Shown: positions 29,536 through 38,265 of the stretch, in pieces
Layout: each line of letters opens with the position of its first letter
Numbering within the stretch: position 1 is the first letter of the stretch
NCBI RefSeq assembly: GCF_003337555.1
Contig: NZ_QPJK01000010.1
Span: 186,001-250,000, forward strand
Origin: Pseudorhodoferax soli
GTDB lineage: Bacteria > Pseudomonadota > Gammaproteobacteria > Burkholderiales > Burkholderiaceae_C
DNA length: 64,000 nucleotides
Reading direction: 5' to 3'
Made by a program: the position numbers and the translations under genes
The notes under the pieces: generated by a model
Seen by the model: only the letters and a program-made list of their open reading frames with translations
Told to the model about the DNA's origin: nothing
The model's database searches: none

Positions 29536-30402
29536 ATGACCTTCGCCTTTCCCCACGGCTTCACGGGCCAGCAAGCCATCGACGAGGCCTACGACCCGTT
29601 CCGCCGCGCGCACGATGCCGCTGCCATCAACCGCCACTTCGCCGAGCGCAGCGAGGAGGCGCGGCGCACGCTGGCGCCACGGCTGGGCGTGCCCTACGGC
29701 GCCACGCTGGCCGAGACGCTGGACATCTTCCCGGCCGTGCAGCCCGGCGCGCCGGTGTTCTTCTTCATCCACGGCGGCTACTGGCGCGCCCGTGCTGCGC
29801 GCGACTTCCACAGCGTGGCCCTGGGCCCCCACGCCATGGGCTTCACCACGGTGGTAGTCGACTACGCGCTGTGCCCCACGGTCACGCTGGACGAGATCGT
29901 GCGCCAGGTGCGCGCCGCAGCCGCCTGGACCGTGCGCCACGTCGCCGAGTTCAACGGCGACCCCGGCCGCATCGTGGTCGGCGGCAGCTCGGCCGGGGGC
30001 CACCTGGGCGCCATGCTGTTGACGACGCCCTGGCGCGCCGACTACGGCCTGCCCGACGATCCGCTCAAAGGCGCCGTGCTGCTCTCGGGCCTGTACGACA
30101 TCGCGCCGCTGCGCTACAGCTACCTGCAGCCGCTGATCCAGCTCGACGAAGGCAGCGTGCGCCGCAACTCGCCCATGCACCTGGTACGGCCCTGCGCCAC
30201 GCCGCTGCTGCTGGCCTGGGGCGATGCAGAGCAGCCTGTGTTCGCGCAGCAGTCGCAAGGCCTGCACGCGGCCTGGCAGCGCGCGGGCAACCGGGGCGAA
30301 CTGCTGGCGCTGCCGGGCGCCGACCATTTCGAGGCTTTGGTACCGCTGGAGCAGCCCGACAGCGCGCTGTGCCGGGCCATGCGCGGTTTCGTGGGCGCAT
30401 AG
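29536..30402 (+). CDS. Alpha/beta hydrolase, kynurenine formamidase-like
   Basis: This 288-aa serine hydrolase carries the oxyanion motif FFIHGGYWRA, the nucleophile elbow GGSSAGGH (Ser about residue 155), an acid in LLAWGDAEQPVF and the catalytic His in GADHFEAL near the end. HGGYW followed by DYALCPTVTLDEIVRQVRAA is typical of the arylformamidase/BD-FAE-like branch of the esterase family, so N-formylkynurenine or a similar small amide/ester is a possible substrate; no other kynurenine-pathway gene is nearby. The ATG at 29536 follows GGACACTCCGCC. It precedes the phosphoribosyltransferase gene by 57 bases on the same strand. Confidence 0.85.
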   Translation: MTFAFPHGFTGQQAIDEAYDPFRRAHDAAAINRHFAERSEEARRTLAPRLGVPYGATLAETLDIFPAVQPGAPVFFFIHGGYWRARAARDFHSVALGPHAMGFTTVVVDYALCPTVTLDEIVRQVRAAAAWTVRHVAEFNGDPGRIVVGGSSAGGHLGAMLLTTPWRADYGLPDDPLKGAVLLSGLYDIAPLRYSYLQPLIQLDEGSVRRNSPMHLVRPCATPLLLAWGDAEQPVFAQQSQGLHAAWQRAGNRGELLALPGADHFEALVPLEQPDSALCRAMRGFVGA

Positions 30403-30459
30403 CGCGGGGCGGGCACGGCGCCTGCTAGACAATGCCGCGCCCTCAGCCACCGCCCGCCC

Positions 30460-31176
30460 ATGACCACGCCCACGCCGCACTTCACCGAGCCCACCACGGG
30501 CTATTGGCAGCAGATCCTGCCTGCCTCCGAGGCCGGCCCAGCGGGCGACCCGGTGCACGGCCCCTGGCAGTACGGCTATCCGGCGCGCCTGACCGATGGC
30601 CGCGTGCTGGTGCTGCCGATCCGCCAGATCGCCGGCCAGCCCGGGCATGCCGTGGCCTCGCTAATCTGCAACCAGGCGGCGCTGGACGTGATCGACGCAC
30701 TGGGCGAACTGCTGGCCGCGCGCCTGGCCCCGCTGGCGCCCGAGGTGGTGGTGGGCGTGCCGACGCTGGGACTGTCCTTCGCGCCCATCGTGGCGCGCCG
30801 GCTCGGCCATGCGCGCATGGTGCCGCTGGGCTACTCGCGCAAGTTCTGGTACGACGAGGCGCTCTCGGGCGCCGTGCAGTCCATCACCACGCCGACGGCC
30901 GGCAAGCGGGTCTACCTTGACCCCAACCTGCTGCCACTGGTGCGCGGCAAGCGCGTGGTGCTGGTGGACGACGCCGTCAGCAGCGGCAGCACCATCGTGG
31001 CGCCCTGGAACCTGCTGGAAGCCGCAGGCGCCACCGTGTTGGGCGTCGGCGTGGCCATGTGCCAGGGACGGCGCTGGGCCGAGGTGCTGGGCCCTGAGCG
31101 GGCTGCCAAGGTGTTCGGCGTGTTCGACAGCCCGCTGCTGCAGGCCGTGCCCGAGGGCTGGGTGCCGCGCGACTGA
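30460..31176 (+). CDS. PRTase-fold phosphoribosyltransferase
   Basis: This 238-aa type I phosphoribosyltransferase has the PRPP-binding motif RVVLVDDAVSSGST near residue 170 and the conserved region VVVGVPTLGLSFAPIVARRLGHARMVPLGYSRKFWYDE. The latter resembles adenine/xanthine-type PRTases, but the insert around YSRKFWYDEALSGAVQSITTP is unlike Apt or Xpt. It probably salvages a purine-like base or is a regulatory PRTase; the base cannot be named. It lies between the hydrolase gene and an ABC operon whose promoter region starts after its stop. Confidence 0.82.
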   Translation: MTTPTPHFTEPTTGYWQQILPASEAGPAGDPVHGPWQYGYPARLTDGRVLVLPIRQIAGQPGHAVASLICNQAALDVIDALGELLAARLAPLAPEVVVGVPTLGLSFAPIVARRLGHARMVPLGYSRKFWYDEALSGAVQSITTPTAGKRVYLDPNLLPLVRGKRVVLVDDAVSSGSTIVAPWNLLEAAGATVLGVGVAMCQGRRWAEVLGPERAAKVFGVFDSPLLQAVPEGWVPRD

Positions 31177-31240
31177 CCGGGTCGGGGCAGGGCGTTTGGT
31201 ACGCAACTTGCGTTTCACGGCGTAGCCCGCAACGTATCGC

Positions 31241-31256
31241 AAATCGTATACGTTTT
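31241..31256. promoter_or_regulatory. Candidate GntR operator of the ABC/RutB-like operon
   Basis: AAATCGTATACGTTTT is a palindrome around GTATAC with mostly symmetric flanks (AAA-nCGTATACGn-TTT). It sits about 65 bases before the first gene of the operon that ends with a GntR regulator (34665). The core T-n-GT-n2-AC-n-A fits the general pattern of FadR/FCD-type GntR sites. Binding is inference. Confidence 0.55.
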
Positions 31257-31318
31257 GGTGCATGACCCGCCCCGGGTCGGTGCACCGCATCCGCCATCTC
31301 CTGCCCTTCGGAGCCGCC

Positions 31319-32434
31319 ATGTCGTCCACGTCCACGCCCATGCCTTCCCGTACCCTGTCGCGCCGCCGCCTGCTGCAGGCCGCTGGGGCCGCCGCCTGCG
31401 CCACCGTGGCTGCGCCTGCCTTCGCCCAGACGCGCGCCATCAGCATCACGCTGCCCTGGGTCGTGAACGGCTCCAACTACTGGCCCATGGTCGGCAAGGA
31501 ACTGGGCTACTTCAAGAAGCGCGGCATCGACCTGACGGTCTCGCGCGGCAACGGCTCCGTGGCCGCCGCGCAGGCCGTGGCCAACAAGCAGTTCGACCTG
31601 GGCGTGGTGTTCTTCGGCGGCACGCTGGTGAACATGGCGCGCGGCCTGCCGCTGCAGGCGCTGGCCACCGTGGGCTACGACGCACTGATGGGCAACCTGG
31701 TGCTGGAGGATTCACCGATCCGCGCGCCCAAGGACTTCGAGGGCAAGCGCGTGGGCACGGTCGCCACCTCGGCCGAGTCGCCGTACTGGACGGCCTACGC
31801 GGCCAAGACCGGCATCGACCTCGGCAAGGTCACGCGCCAGCAGCTCGATGCACGCCTGATCGAGCGCGCACTGATGGACAAGCAGGTCGACGCCATCACT
31901 GCCATCGGCTCGTCCAGCATTCCTGTGCTCGACTCGCTGGGCGTGAAGACGCGCTTCATCCCCTGGGCCAAGACCGGCGTGCAGCTCTACGCAGCCCAGG
32001 TCATCGCGCGGCGCGAGACCATCGAGGCCGACGCCGGCCTGTGCCAGGCCATGGTCGACGGCATCCTCGAATCCGTGGTCTACACCCTCAAGAAGCCCGA
32101 GGAATCGCTGGAGATCCTCTACAAGGCCCAGCCCGAGATCGGCATGGCCAAGGGCGGCAAGGAGAATGCCAAGATCTCCCAGGGCCTGGCCCAGGCCACC
32201 ATGGTCGCGCCCGAGGCCATCGAGCACGGCATGGGCTGGAGCAGCATCCCCACACTGGCCGGCATGATCTCGCTGGCCGCGCGCGCCGGCGCGCTGACGG
32301 CCGATGCCAAACCGCTGGTGCCCGAAGACCTGGCCACCAACCGCTTCGTCGGCAAGATCAAGCTCAGCAGCGCCGAGTGGGAGCAGATCCGCAAGAACGT
32401 GGCGCCCTACAACAAGATGCTCGGCCTGGCCTGA
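31319..32434 (+). CDS. ABC transporter substrate-binding protein, NMT1/SsuA type
   Basis: This 371-aa exported protein has a twin-arginine-like signal (SRRRLLQAAGAAACATVAAPAFAQ) in its first 38 residues. The mature part (ISITLPWVVNGSNYWPMVGKELGYFKKRGIDLTVSRGNGSVAAAQAVANKQFDLGVVFFGG) has the NMT1/SsuA-like fold that captures sulfonates, nitrate, pyrimidine precursors and related small solutes in the periplasm. It heads a five-gene run in which every junction overlaps. I chose the ATG at 31319; 31340 is a second possibility. The adjacent RutB-like amidohydrolase suggests that the ligand is a nitrogenous compound such as a pyrimidine, ureide or hydantoin; that is inference. Confidence 0.9.
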   Translation: MSSTSTPMPSRTLSRRRLLQAAGAAACATVAAPAFAQTRAISITLPWVVNGSNYWPMVGKELGYFKKRGIDLTVSRGNGSVAAAQAVANKQFDLGVVFFGGTLVNMARGLPLQALATVGYDALMGNLVLEDSPIRAPKDFEGKRVGTVATSAESPYWTAYAAKTGIDLGKVTRQQLDARLIERALMDKQVDAITAIGSSSIPVLDSLGVKTRFIPWAKTGVQLYAAQVIARRETIEADAGLCQAMVDGILESVVYTLKKPEESLEILYKAQPEIGMAKGGKENAKISQGLAQATMVAPEAIEHGMGWSSIPTLAGMISLAARAGALTADAKPLVPEDLATNRFVGKIKLSSAEWEQIRKNVAPYNKMLGLA

Positions 32435-33108
32435 TGCCGTTCACGCTGCCCACGCGGCCCGAGCCGCTGGCGGCCGAGCGCGCGCAGACCGCGCTGGTCG
32501 TCATCGACATGCAGAACGGCTACCTCTCGCCGGGCGGCTATCTGGACCTGGCGGGCTTCGACATCGCGGGCAGCCCGCCCGTGGTCGACCGCGCCGCGCG
32601 CGTGCTTGCGGCGGCAAGGGCGGCTGGTCTCATGGTCGTGCACGTGCGCAACGGCTGGACCGAGAGCCTGGCCGAGGCCGGCCCGGCGACGTCGCCGATG
32701 TGGCACAAGTCCAACCCGCTCAAGTACATGCGCAGCAACCCCGGCGCGCAGCTGCTGATCCGCGGCAGCTGGGACCATGCCTTCGTCGAACCCATGCGGC
32801 CGCTGCCGGGCGAGCCCGTGGTCGACAAGCCGCGCTACAGCGCCTTCGCCGGCACCAACCTCGAGATCCTGCTGCGCGCCCACGGCATCACCACGCTGGT
32901 GTTCGTCGGCGTCAACACCAATGTCTGCGTGGAGACCGCCGTGCGCGATGCCTTCCACCGCGAGTTCTTCGCCGCGATGGTGGCCGACGCCACGCTGCAG
33001 GCCGGCGCGCAGTCTGTGTTCGACGCCAGTGTGTTCAACATCGAGAAGTTCTTCGGCTGGACGATGGCGACCGACGACGCGGTGGCTTGCTTCGAGGGCC
33101 TGGCGTGA
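32434..33108 (+). CDS. RutB-like isochorismatase-family amidohydrolase
   Basis: This 224-aa cysteine hydrolase closely follows RutB, the ureidoacrylate amidohydrolase of the pyrimidine-degrading Rut pathway: ALVVIDMQNGYLSPGGYLDLAGFDI, VRNGW, SPMWHKSNPLKYMR, GSWDHAFVEPM and KPRYSAFAGTNLEILL. The catalytic triad is Asp in VIDMQN, Lys in VDKPRYS and Cys in VNTNVCVET. No rutA or other rut gene is in the window, so it probably hydrolyses a related ureido or amide compound brought in by the ABC importer. Its ATG overlaps the stop of the binding-protein gene (TGATG), and it overlaps the permease by four bases. Confidence 0.88.
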   Translation: MPFTLPTRPEPLAAERAQTALVVIDMQNGYLSPGGYLDLAGFDIAGSPPVVDRAARVLAAARAAGLMVVHVRNGWTESLAEAGPATSPMWHKSNPLKYMRSNPGAQLLIRGSWDHAFVEPMRPLPGEPVVDKPRYSAFAGTNLEILLRAHGITTLVFVGVNTNVCVETAVRDAFHREFFAAMVADATLQAGAQSVFDASVFNIEKFFGWTMATDDAVACFEGLA

Positions 33109-33863
33109 GCGACGGACTGACGACGCGGCGCATCGTGCTGCCGCTGCTGTTCGCATTGGCCACGCTGGCGCTGTGGGAGGCCGTGGTGCGCGGCTTCGCG
33201 ATCCGCGAGGTACTGCTGCCCGCGCCCAGCGCGATCGCGCAGCGCCTGCTGGAGACCTTTCCGCTGCTGTTGCAGCACGCATGGCCCACGGTCTGGGAAA
33301 GCCTGGCGGGCTTCGCCATCGCCTCGCTGCTGGGCGTGGCGCTGGCCGCGCTGCTGTCCACCTCGGCCCTCATGCGCGACATGCTGTACCCCAACGTCGT
33401 GCTGTTCCAGCTGATCCCCAAGATCGCGCTGGCGCCGCTGTTCATCGTCTGGCTGGGCATCGGCTTCCAGTCGCGGCTGACCTTCTCGGTGTTCATCAGC
33501 TTCTTCCCGGTGGTGATCGCCACGCTGGCGGGCCTGGACCATGTCGACAAGTCGCTGCTGCGCCTGTGCCGCGCGCTCACGGCCACGCCCTGGCAGGTGT
33601 TCACTTCGGTGCGGCTGCCGCATGCGCTGCCCTATGTGTTCAGCGGCATGAAGATCGCCACCACCTTCGCCATCATCGGCGTGATCGTGGGCGAGTTCAT
33701 CACCTCGCAGGCCGGTCTCGGCTACCTGATCCTGTTCGCCTCGGCCCAGGCCGACACGGCGCTGATCCTCGCGGCCATCCTCGTGCTGTGCGTGTTCGGA
33801 CTGGCGTTCTATGGGCTCGTCGCCGGCCTGGAGCGCTGGATGCAACAGAAGTTTGGCGCCTGA
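33105..33863 (+). CDS. ABC transporter permease (GTG start)
   Basis: This 252-aa inner-membrane permease of the SsuC/TauC type has about six helices (VLPLLFALATLALWEAVV, VVLFQLIPKIALAPLFIVWLGIG, MKIATTFAIIGVIVGEFIT, ALILAAILVLCVFGLAFYGL). The ATPase-coupling EAA-like loop is LLRLCRALTATPWQVFTSVRLPHALPYVFSG. The start is a GTG at 33105 inside the GTGA overlap with the hydrolase stop; no ATG is available near the beginning of the homologous region. It overlaps the ATPase gene by one base (TGATG). It should form a homodimer with two copies of the ATPase. Confidence 0.9.
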   Translation: MSDGLTTRRIVLPLLFALATLALWEAVVRGFAIREVLLPAPSAIAQRLLETFPLLLQHAWPTVWESLAGFAIASLLGVALAALLSTSALMRDMLYPNVVLFQLIPKIALAPLFIVWLGIGFQSRLTFSVFISFFPVVIATLAGLDHVDKSLLRLCRALTATPWQVFTSVRLPHALPYVFSGMKIATTFAIIGVIVGEFITSQAGLGYLILFASAQADTALILAAILVLCVFGLAFYGLVAGLERWMQQKFGA

Positions 33864-34702
33864 TGTCTTCCGTTTCCCCTTCTTGGCTGCAGCCGCTCGC
33901 GACCCCGGCCCAGCGCGACCAGGCCTATGTGTCCGTGCAGAACGTGCACAAGACCTACGCCACACGCAACGGCGAGGTCCATGCCGTGCAGCATGCCGAT
34001 TTCGACGTGGCCGAGGGCGACTTCCTGAGCCTGGTCGGCCCCAGTGGCTGCGGCAAGAGCACGCTGGTGTCCATGGTCGGCGGGCTGGAGAACCCCAGCG
34101 CGGGCTGCATCCTGGTCGGCGGGGAGCCCGTCACCGCGCCGCGCCGCGACTTCGGCTATGTGTTCCAGGACGCCACGCTGCTGCCCTGGAAGAGCGTGCT
34201 GGACAACGTGCTGTTCCCGATCCGCACGCAGAAGCGCCCGGTGGCCGAGTACCGTGGCGAGGCCGAGCGGCTGCTGCGGGCGACGGGCCTGTGGGACTTC
34301 CGCGACAAGCGCCCGTCCGAACTGTCGGGCGGCATGCGCCAGCGCGTGGCGATCTGCCGCGGCCTGATCAACGACCCGCGGTTGCTGATGATGGACGAGC
34401 CCTTCTCTGCGCTCGACGCCATCACACGAGACGACATGAACCTCATGCTGGCCCAGCTCTGGGACCAGGTGCACAAGACGGCGCTGTTCATCACGCACAG
34501 CATCCGCGAGGCGGTGTACCTGTCGGACCGCGTGCTCGTCATGAACGCGCGGCCCTCGCGCATCGTGGCCGACATCCGCGTGCCCTTCGCGCGGCCGCGC
34601 CGGCCCGAGATGCAGGAAGACCCGGTGTTCAACAGCATCTGCAGCTTTGTGCGCGAGACCATCCATGCCGGGCACGAGAGCCGCAGCGCACACGCCGGCT
34701 GA
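33863..34702 (+). CDS. ABC transporter ATP-binding protein, SsuB/TauB type
   Basis: This 279-aa ATPase energises the importer. Walker A is GPSGCGKSTLV near residue 60, the Q-loop is YVFQDATLLPW, the ABC signature is ELSGGMRQRVAICRGL, Walker B is LLMMDEPFSALD and the H-loop is LFITHSIREAVYLSDRV. The Q-loop phrase and the HSIREAVYLSDRV ending are typical of nitrate/sulfonate/taurine importers. Its last 38 bases overlap the start of the GntR regulator gene, so the regulator is translated from the same message. Confidence 0.93.
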   Translation: MSSVSPSWLQPLATPAQRDQAYVSVQNVHKTYATRNGEVHAVQHADFDVAEGDFLSLVGPSGCGKSTLVSMVGGLENPSAGCILVGGEPVTAPRRDFGYVFQDATLLPWKSVLDNVLFPIRTQKRPVAEYRGEAERLLRATGLWDFRDKRPSELSGGMRQRVAICRGLINDPRLLMMDEPFSALDAITRDDMNLMLAQLWDQVHKTALFITHSIREAVYLSDRVLVMNARPSRIVADIRVPFARPRRPEMQEDPVFNSICSFVRETIHAGHESRSAHAG

Positions 34703-35393
34703 ACCTGCCACCCCGCTGCAGCGGCTGGTGGCCGAGCAGCGCGTGGCGCTGGGCGGGCGCTTCTCCACCGACGACATCGTGCGCGTGCTGCACCAGGCCA
34801 TCGTGCGCGGCATCTTCCACCCGGGCCAGGCGCTGCGGCAGGACGAGCTGGCGGCCGAGTTCCAGGTCAGCAAGATCCCGCTGCGCGAGGCGCTGCGCAC
34901 GCTGCAGGCGCAGGGCTTCGTCGAGCTGCCGCTGAACCGCGGCGCACTGGTGCAGGCGCCCACGCTGGACCAGCTGAAGGACGCTTTCGAGCTGCGCCTT
35001 CTGGTCGAGCCCAGCCTCATGCGCACGGCTGCGCCGCTGCTGAAAAGGGCCGACCTCGACGAGGCCGAGCGCCTGGTGCGCGCCATGGACAAGGCCGGCA
35101 CCGCCTGGGCCTTCAGCGAACTCAACGTGCGCTTCCATGACCTGCTCTACGGCCCGGCGCAGCGTCCACTGTCCAAGCAGATCCTGGCCATGCTGCAGGG
35201 GCACATCCAGCGCATGTCGTTCATGCAGCTGTCGCTGGCCGGCTTCAACCGCAGCTCGAACGAGGACCACCGCGTGATCCTGGTGGCGTGCCGCGAGGGC
35301 GATGCGGACGCGGCGGCGCGGGCGGTGGCGGCGCATGTGAAGGGGGTGCGCCGGATCGTGCTGGCGCTGGTGGAGCGGCAAGCGGGCGGTTAG
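34665..35393 (+). CDS. GntR-family regulator, FCD domain
   Basis: This 242-aa regulator has an N-terminal winged helix (DDIVRVLHQAIVRGIFHPGQALRQDELAAEFQVSKIPLREALRTLQAQGFVEL) and a helical FCD ligand domain (FELRLLVEPSLMRTAAPLL, LNVRFHDLLYGPAQ, EDHRVILVACREGDADAA). The metal/ligand pattern Asp/Glu-x-n-His is visible as FHDLL and EDHR. I start it at the ATG at 34665, inside the ATPase gene; an earlier TTG at 34647 is possible. It closes the ABC/RutB-like operon, which it probably autoregulates through the palindrome at 31241-31256. Confidence 0.88.
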   Translation: MPGTRAAAHTPAEPATPLQRLVAEQRVALGGRFSTDDIVRVLHQAIVRGIFHPGQALRQDELAAEFQVSKIPLREALRTLQAQGFVELPLNRGALVQAPTLDQLKDAFELRLLVEPSLMRTAAPLLKRADLDEAERLVRAMDKAGTAWAFSELNVRFHDLLYGPAQRPLSKQILAMLQGHIQRMSFMQLSLAGFNRSSNEDHRVILVACREGDADAAARAVAAHVKGVRRIVLALVERQAGG

Positions 35394-35406
35394 CGTGGTC
35401 TCGGCG

Positions 35407-36198
35407 TCAGTACTTCAGCGCCACGGCCTCGGCGCTGCGACCCGCTACGGCCGCCTCGCGGAACGCCTTGGTGATGAGCCCCGTGGACACGGTCGCGAAG
35501 TACCGCGCCCCGATGGCCGCGTGCTTCTCTTCGTCGTCCAGCGTCAGCCCCAGCGTACCCGCGCATTTGCCGGCCGCGATCACGGCCTTCAGCGCGCGCG
35601 TGATCTCGGCCTGCACCTCGGCCCTGCGCCAGTCGTCGGCGTAGCCCATGGCGTGCGAGAGGTCGTTGGGGCCGACGAAGACCGCGTCCACCCCGTCCAC
35701 CGCCGCGATGGCGCCGGCGTTGGCCACGGCTTCGGGCGTCTCCACCATCACGATCAGCGCGATGCCTTCGTTGCTGCGCTGCGCATGCGTGCGCCCGCCG
35801 AACGCGCCATAGCCCGCCGCGCGCGTGCTGAACGCGCTGCCGCGCTCGCCCACGCCGGGGTAGCGCACGCGGCGCACCAGGTCGCGCGCATCGTCGGCCG
35901 TGTTGACCATGGGGATCTGCAGCGCGCCGGCGCCCATGTCGAGCACGCGCGCGATGTCGTGGCGCAGGCAACGCACCACCGCCGGGATGCCGCTGGCACG
36001 CGCGGCGCGCAGCATGTTCTCGGTGGTCTCCAGGTCGGCGCTGCCGTGTTCGTTGTCGATGACGACGAAGTCGAAGCCCGCGTAGGCGCACATCTCCACG
36101 ATGGCCGGGCTGGGCAGGCCGTTGAAGATGCCGCGCAGTCGCTGGCCGCTCTTCAGCAGTGCGGGCATGCGGTCGTCCAGGGGGTGTCGGATGTCCAT
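35407..36198 (-). CDS. HpaI/HpcH-family class II aldolase
   Basis: This 263-aa aldolase begins MDIRHPLDDRMPALLKSGQRLRGIFNGLPSPAIVEMCAYAGFDFVVIDNEHG. The active-site pieces are the Glu/His of IDNEHGSAD, the Arg region of AVVRCLRHD, the metal-binding Glu of IVMVETPEAV and the Asp of DAVFVGPNDLSHAMG. These enzymes cleave 4-hydroxy-2-oxo acids, such as 2-keto-3-deoxy sugar acids or 4-hydroxy-2-oxoheptanedioate, into pyruvate or glyoxylate-type fragments. It is the last gene of the LacI-linked operon, 11 bases behind a Bug receptor. Its exact substrate is unknown. Confidence 0.88.
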   Translation of the reverse strand: MDIRHPLDDRMPALLKSGQRLRGIFNGLPSPAIVEMCAYAGFDFVVIDNEHGSADLETTENMLRAARASGIPAVVRCLRHDIARVLDMGAGALQIPMVNTADDARDLVRRVRYPGVGERGSAFSTRAAGYGAFGGRTHAQRSNEGIALIVMVETPEAVANAGAIAAVDGVDAVFVGPNDLSHAMGYADDWRRAEVQAEITRALKAVIAAGKCAGTLGLTLDDEEKHAAIGARYFATVSTGLITKAFREAAVAGRSAEAVALKY

Positions 36199-36209
36199 GG
36201 TGTCGCCTC

Positions 36210-37205
36210 TCAGTCGATGGTGATGTGGTTGGTCTTGATCAGTTCGCCGAACTTGCGCGTCTCGTCCTGAATGAAGCTGCGAAAGCCTTCGGGGGTCATC
36301 GGCTTGGGCGTGAAGCCCTGGGCCGCCAGCTTGGCCTTGACCGGGGCCGATGCCAGCACGGCCACGACCTCCTTGTTCAGGGTGTTCACCACGTCGGGCG
36401 GCGTGCCGGCGGGTGCCAGCAAGCCCAGCCAGGTCACGGCCTCGAAACCGGGCACGCCGGATTCGGCCAGCGTGGGCAGGTCGGGCTGCAACTCGGTGCG
36501 CGCCAGGCTGGTCACGGCCAGGGCCTTGGCCTGGCCGTTCTTGGCGAAGGCCAGCGCCGTCGTCATGTTGTCGAACTGCATGTCGATCTGGTTGCCGGCC
36601 AGGTCGGTCAGCGACTGGCTGCTGCCCTTGTACGGGATGTGCACGGCCTTGCCGCCGATGCGGTTCAGGAGCATCAGCGTGGTCAGGTGCTGCGAGGTGC
36701 CGTTGCCGCTGGTGCCGTAGGAGATCGCGTCGGGCTTGGCCTTGATCGTGGCCACGAGTTCCTGCACCGTCTTCGCGCCGGACTTGTTGCCGGCCAGCAG
36801 CACCAGCGGCGTGCTGGCCAGCTGGGTGATGGGCGCGAAGTCCTTCTCCACGTCGTAGGGAAGCTTCTTGATGAGGTGCGGATTGACCGACAGCGCGGTC
36901 TGGGTTCCCAGCAGCAAGGTGTAGCCGTCGGGCTTGGCGCGCGCGACGAACTCTGTTCCGATGCCGCCGCCGGCGCCGGCCTTGTTGTCCACTACCACGG
37001 CCGTGCCCCAGCGCTTGCCGAGTTCGTCTGCGATCAGGCGGCCGATGATGTCGGTGGCGCCGCCCGGCGCGAACGGCACGACGATGACGACGCGGCCGGT
37101 CTGCGGGTAGCCGGCGGGTTGTGCCTGGGCCGGGGCGGCGAGGGAGGCGGCGGCCAGGGCCAGGCCGAGCAGGGTGGTGCGGCGGGTGAGGGAGGAGGGC
37201 TTCAT
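36210..37205 (-). CDS. Bug (TctC-type) periplasmic solute receptor 1
   Basis: This 331-aa exported protein has a signal peptide (LTRRTTLLGLALAAASLAAPAQAQ). The mature part shows the family marks RVVIVVPFAPGGATDIIGRLIADEL, KPDGYTLLLGTQTALSVNP, FAPITQLASTPLVL, VHIPYKGSSQSLTDLAGNQIDMQFD and FEAVTWLGLLAPAGTP. Bug/TctC receptors deliver di- and tricarboxylates and many other small molecules to tripartite tricarboxylate transporters. No TctA or TctB gene is in the window, so it is an orphan receptor. It lies between another receptor gene (23 bases upstream) and the aldolase. The ATG at 37205 opens directly onto the signal peptide. Confidence 0.9.
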   Translation of the reverse strand: MKPSSLTRRTTLLGLALAAASLAAPAQAQPAGYPQTGRVVIVVPFAPGGATDIIGRLIADELGKRWGTAVVVDNKAGAGGGIGTEFVARAKPDGYTLLLGTQTALSVNPHLIKKLPYDVEKDFAPITQLASTPLVLLAGNKSGAKTVQELVATIKAKPDAISYGTSGNGTSQHLTTLMLLNRIGGKAVHIPYKGSSQSLTDLAGNQIDMQFDNMTTALAFAKNGQAKALAVTSLARTELQPDLPTLAESGVPGFEAVTWLGLLAPAGTPPDVVNTLNKEVVAVLASAPVKAKLAAQGFTPKPMTPEGFRSFIQDETRKFGELIKTNHITID

Positions 37206-37228
37206 GGTGCGTGGATCTCTTTGGGTTG

Positions 37229-38215
37229 TCATTCGGCCTGGATGCCCGCGTCACGGATCACCTTGCCCCACTTGGCGACTTCGGCGCGCTGGAATTCGAT
37301 GAAAGGCGCCGAGACGCGGCCATCGGGCTCCACGCCCATGTTGCGCAGGCGGGCCTGCACATCGGGCATGGCGACGATGGTGGCCACCTCGCGCGCCAGC
37401 CGGTCCACGATGGGCTGCGGCGTGCCGGCCGGCGCGAACACGCCCTGCCACGACTGCATCTCGAAGCCCGTGACACCGGCCTCGGCCAGCGAGGGCGCGC
37501 CCGGCAGGTCCGCCAGCCGTGCCTTGGACGTGACGCCCAGCACCTTCACGCGCTTGGCGTCGATCATTGGCCGGGCTGCGGCCACGGTCTCGAAGACCAT
37601 GTCGATCTGCCCGCCGACCAGGTCGACCATGGCCTGCGAGCCGCCCTTGTAGATGATCTGGCGCAGCTGCGTGCCGGTCAGGCTCTGGTAGAGCTGGCCC
37701 GACAGGTGCTGCGAGGTGCCGGCGCCGGCCGTGCCGTAGGTCAGGCTGTCGGGCTTGGCCTTCAGTTCAGCGGTGATCTGCTGCACCGAGTCGAAGCGGC
37801 TGCCGGCGGGCACCACCAGCACATTGCTGACCATGCCCACCAGGTTCACGGGCACGAAGTCCTTCACCGGGTCGTAGCCCAGGTTCTTGGAGAAGAACGG
37901 GTTGACGGCGTGCGTGGTGATGGTGCCGCCCATGAAGGTGTAGCCATCGGGCTGGGCACGGGCCACGGCCTGCGTGCCGAGGATGCCCGAGACGCCGGGC
38001 TTGTTGTCCACGACCACCGGCTGGCCCAGGCGCTCGCCCAGGTGCAGGGCGATCAGGCGCGCCACGCCGTCGGACACGCCGCCGGTGGAGAAGGGCACGA
38101 CGTAGCGGATCGGCTTGCTGGGCCAGTCGGCGGCCTGGGCCCATGCGGCCAGCGGTGCCAGTGCGGTGGTGGCGAGCAGGGCGAAGGCGCCCAGCGTGCG
38201 GCGGTTGATCTTCAT
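37229..38215 (-). CDS. Bug (TctC-type) periplasmic solute receptor 2
   Basis: This 328-aa receptor has the signal peptide MKINRRTLGAFALLATTALAP...AWA followed by ADWPSKPIRYVVPFSTGGVSDGVARLIALHLGERLGQPVVVDNKPG. The Bug-family region LIYKGGSQAMVDLVGGQIDMVFE-like (read as IIYKGGSQAMVDL) and MQSWQGVFAPAGTPQPIV are clear. It is a diverged tandem paralogue of the receptor just downstream, so the two may bind different ligands or stereoisomers of the catabolised compound. It starts 50 bases behind lacI-type gene 38266 in the same direction. Confidence 0.9.
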   Translation of the reverse strand: MKINRRTLGAFALLATTALAPLAAWAQAADWPSKPIRYVVPFSTGGVSDGVARLIALHLGERLGQPVVVDNKPGVSGILGTQAVARAQPDGYTFMGGTITTHAVNPFFSKNLGYDPVKDFVPVNLVGMVSNVLVVPAGSRFDSVQQITAELKAKPDSLTYGTAGAGTSQHLSGQLYQSLTGTQLRQIIYKGGSQAMVDLVGGQIDMVFETVAAARPMIDAKRVKVLGVTSKARLADLPGAPSLAEAGVTGFEMQSWQGVFAPAGTPQPIVDRLAREVATIVAMPDVQARLRNMGVEPDGRVSAPFIEFQRAEVAKWGKVIRDAGIQAE

Positions 38216-38265
38216 CGGGTTGTCTCCTGGGATCGAAAGAAGGGGGATGTGGGTGTGGAGTGGCG

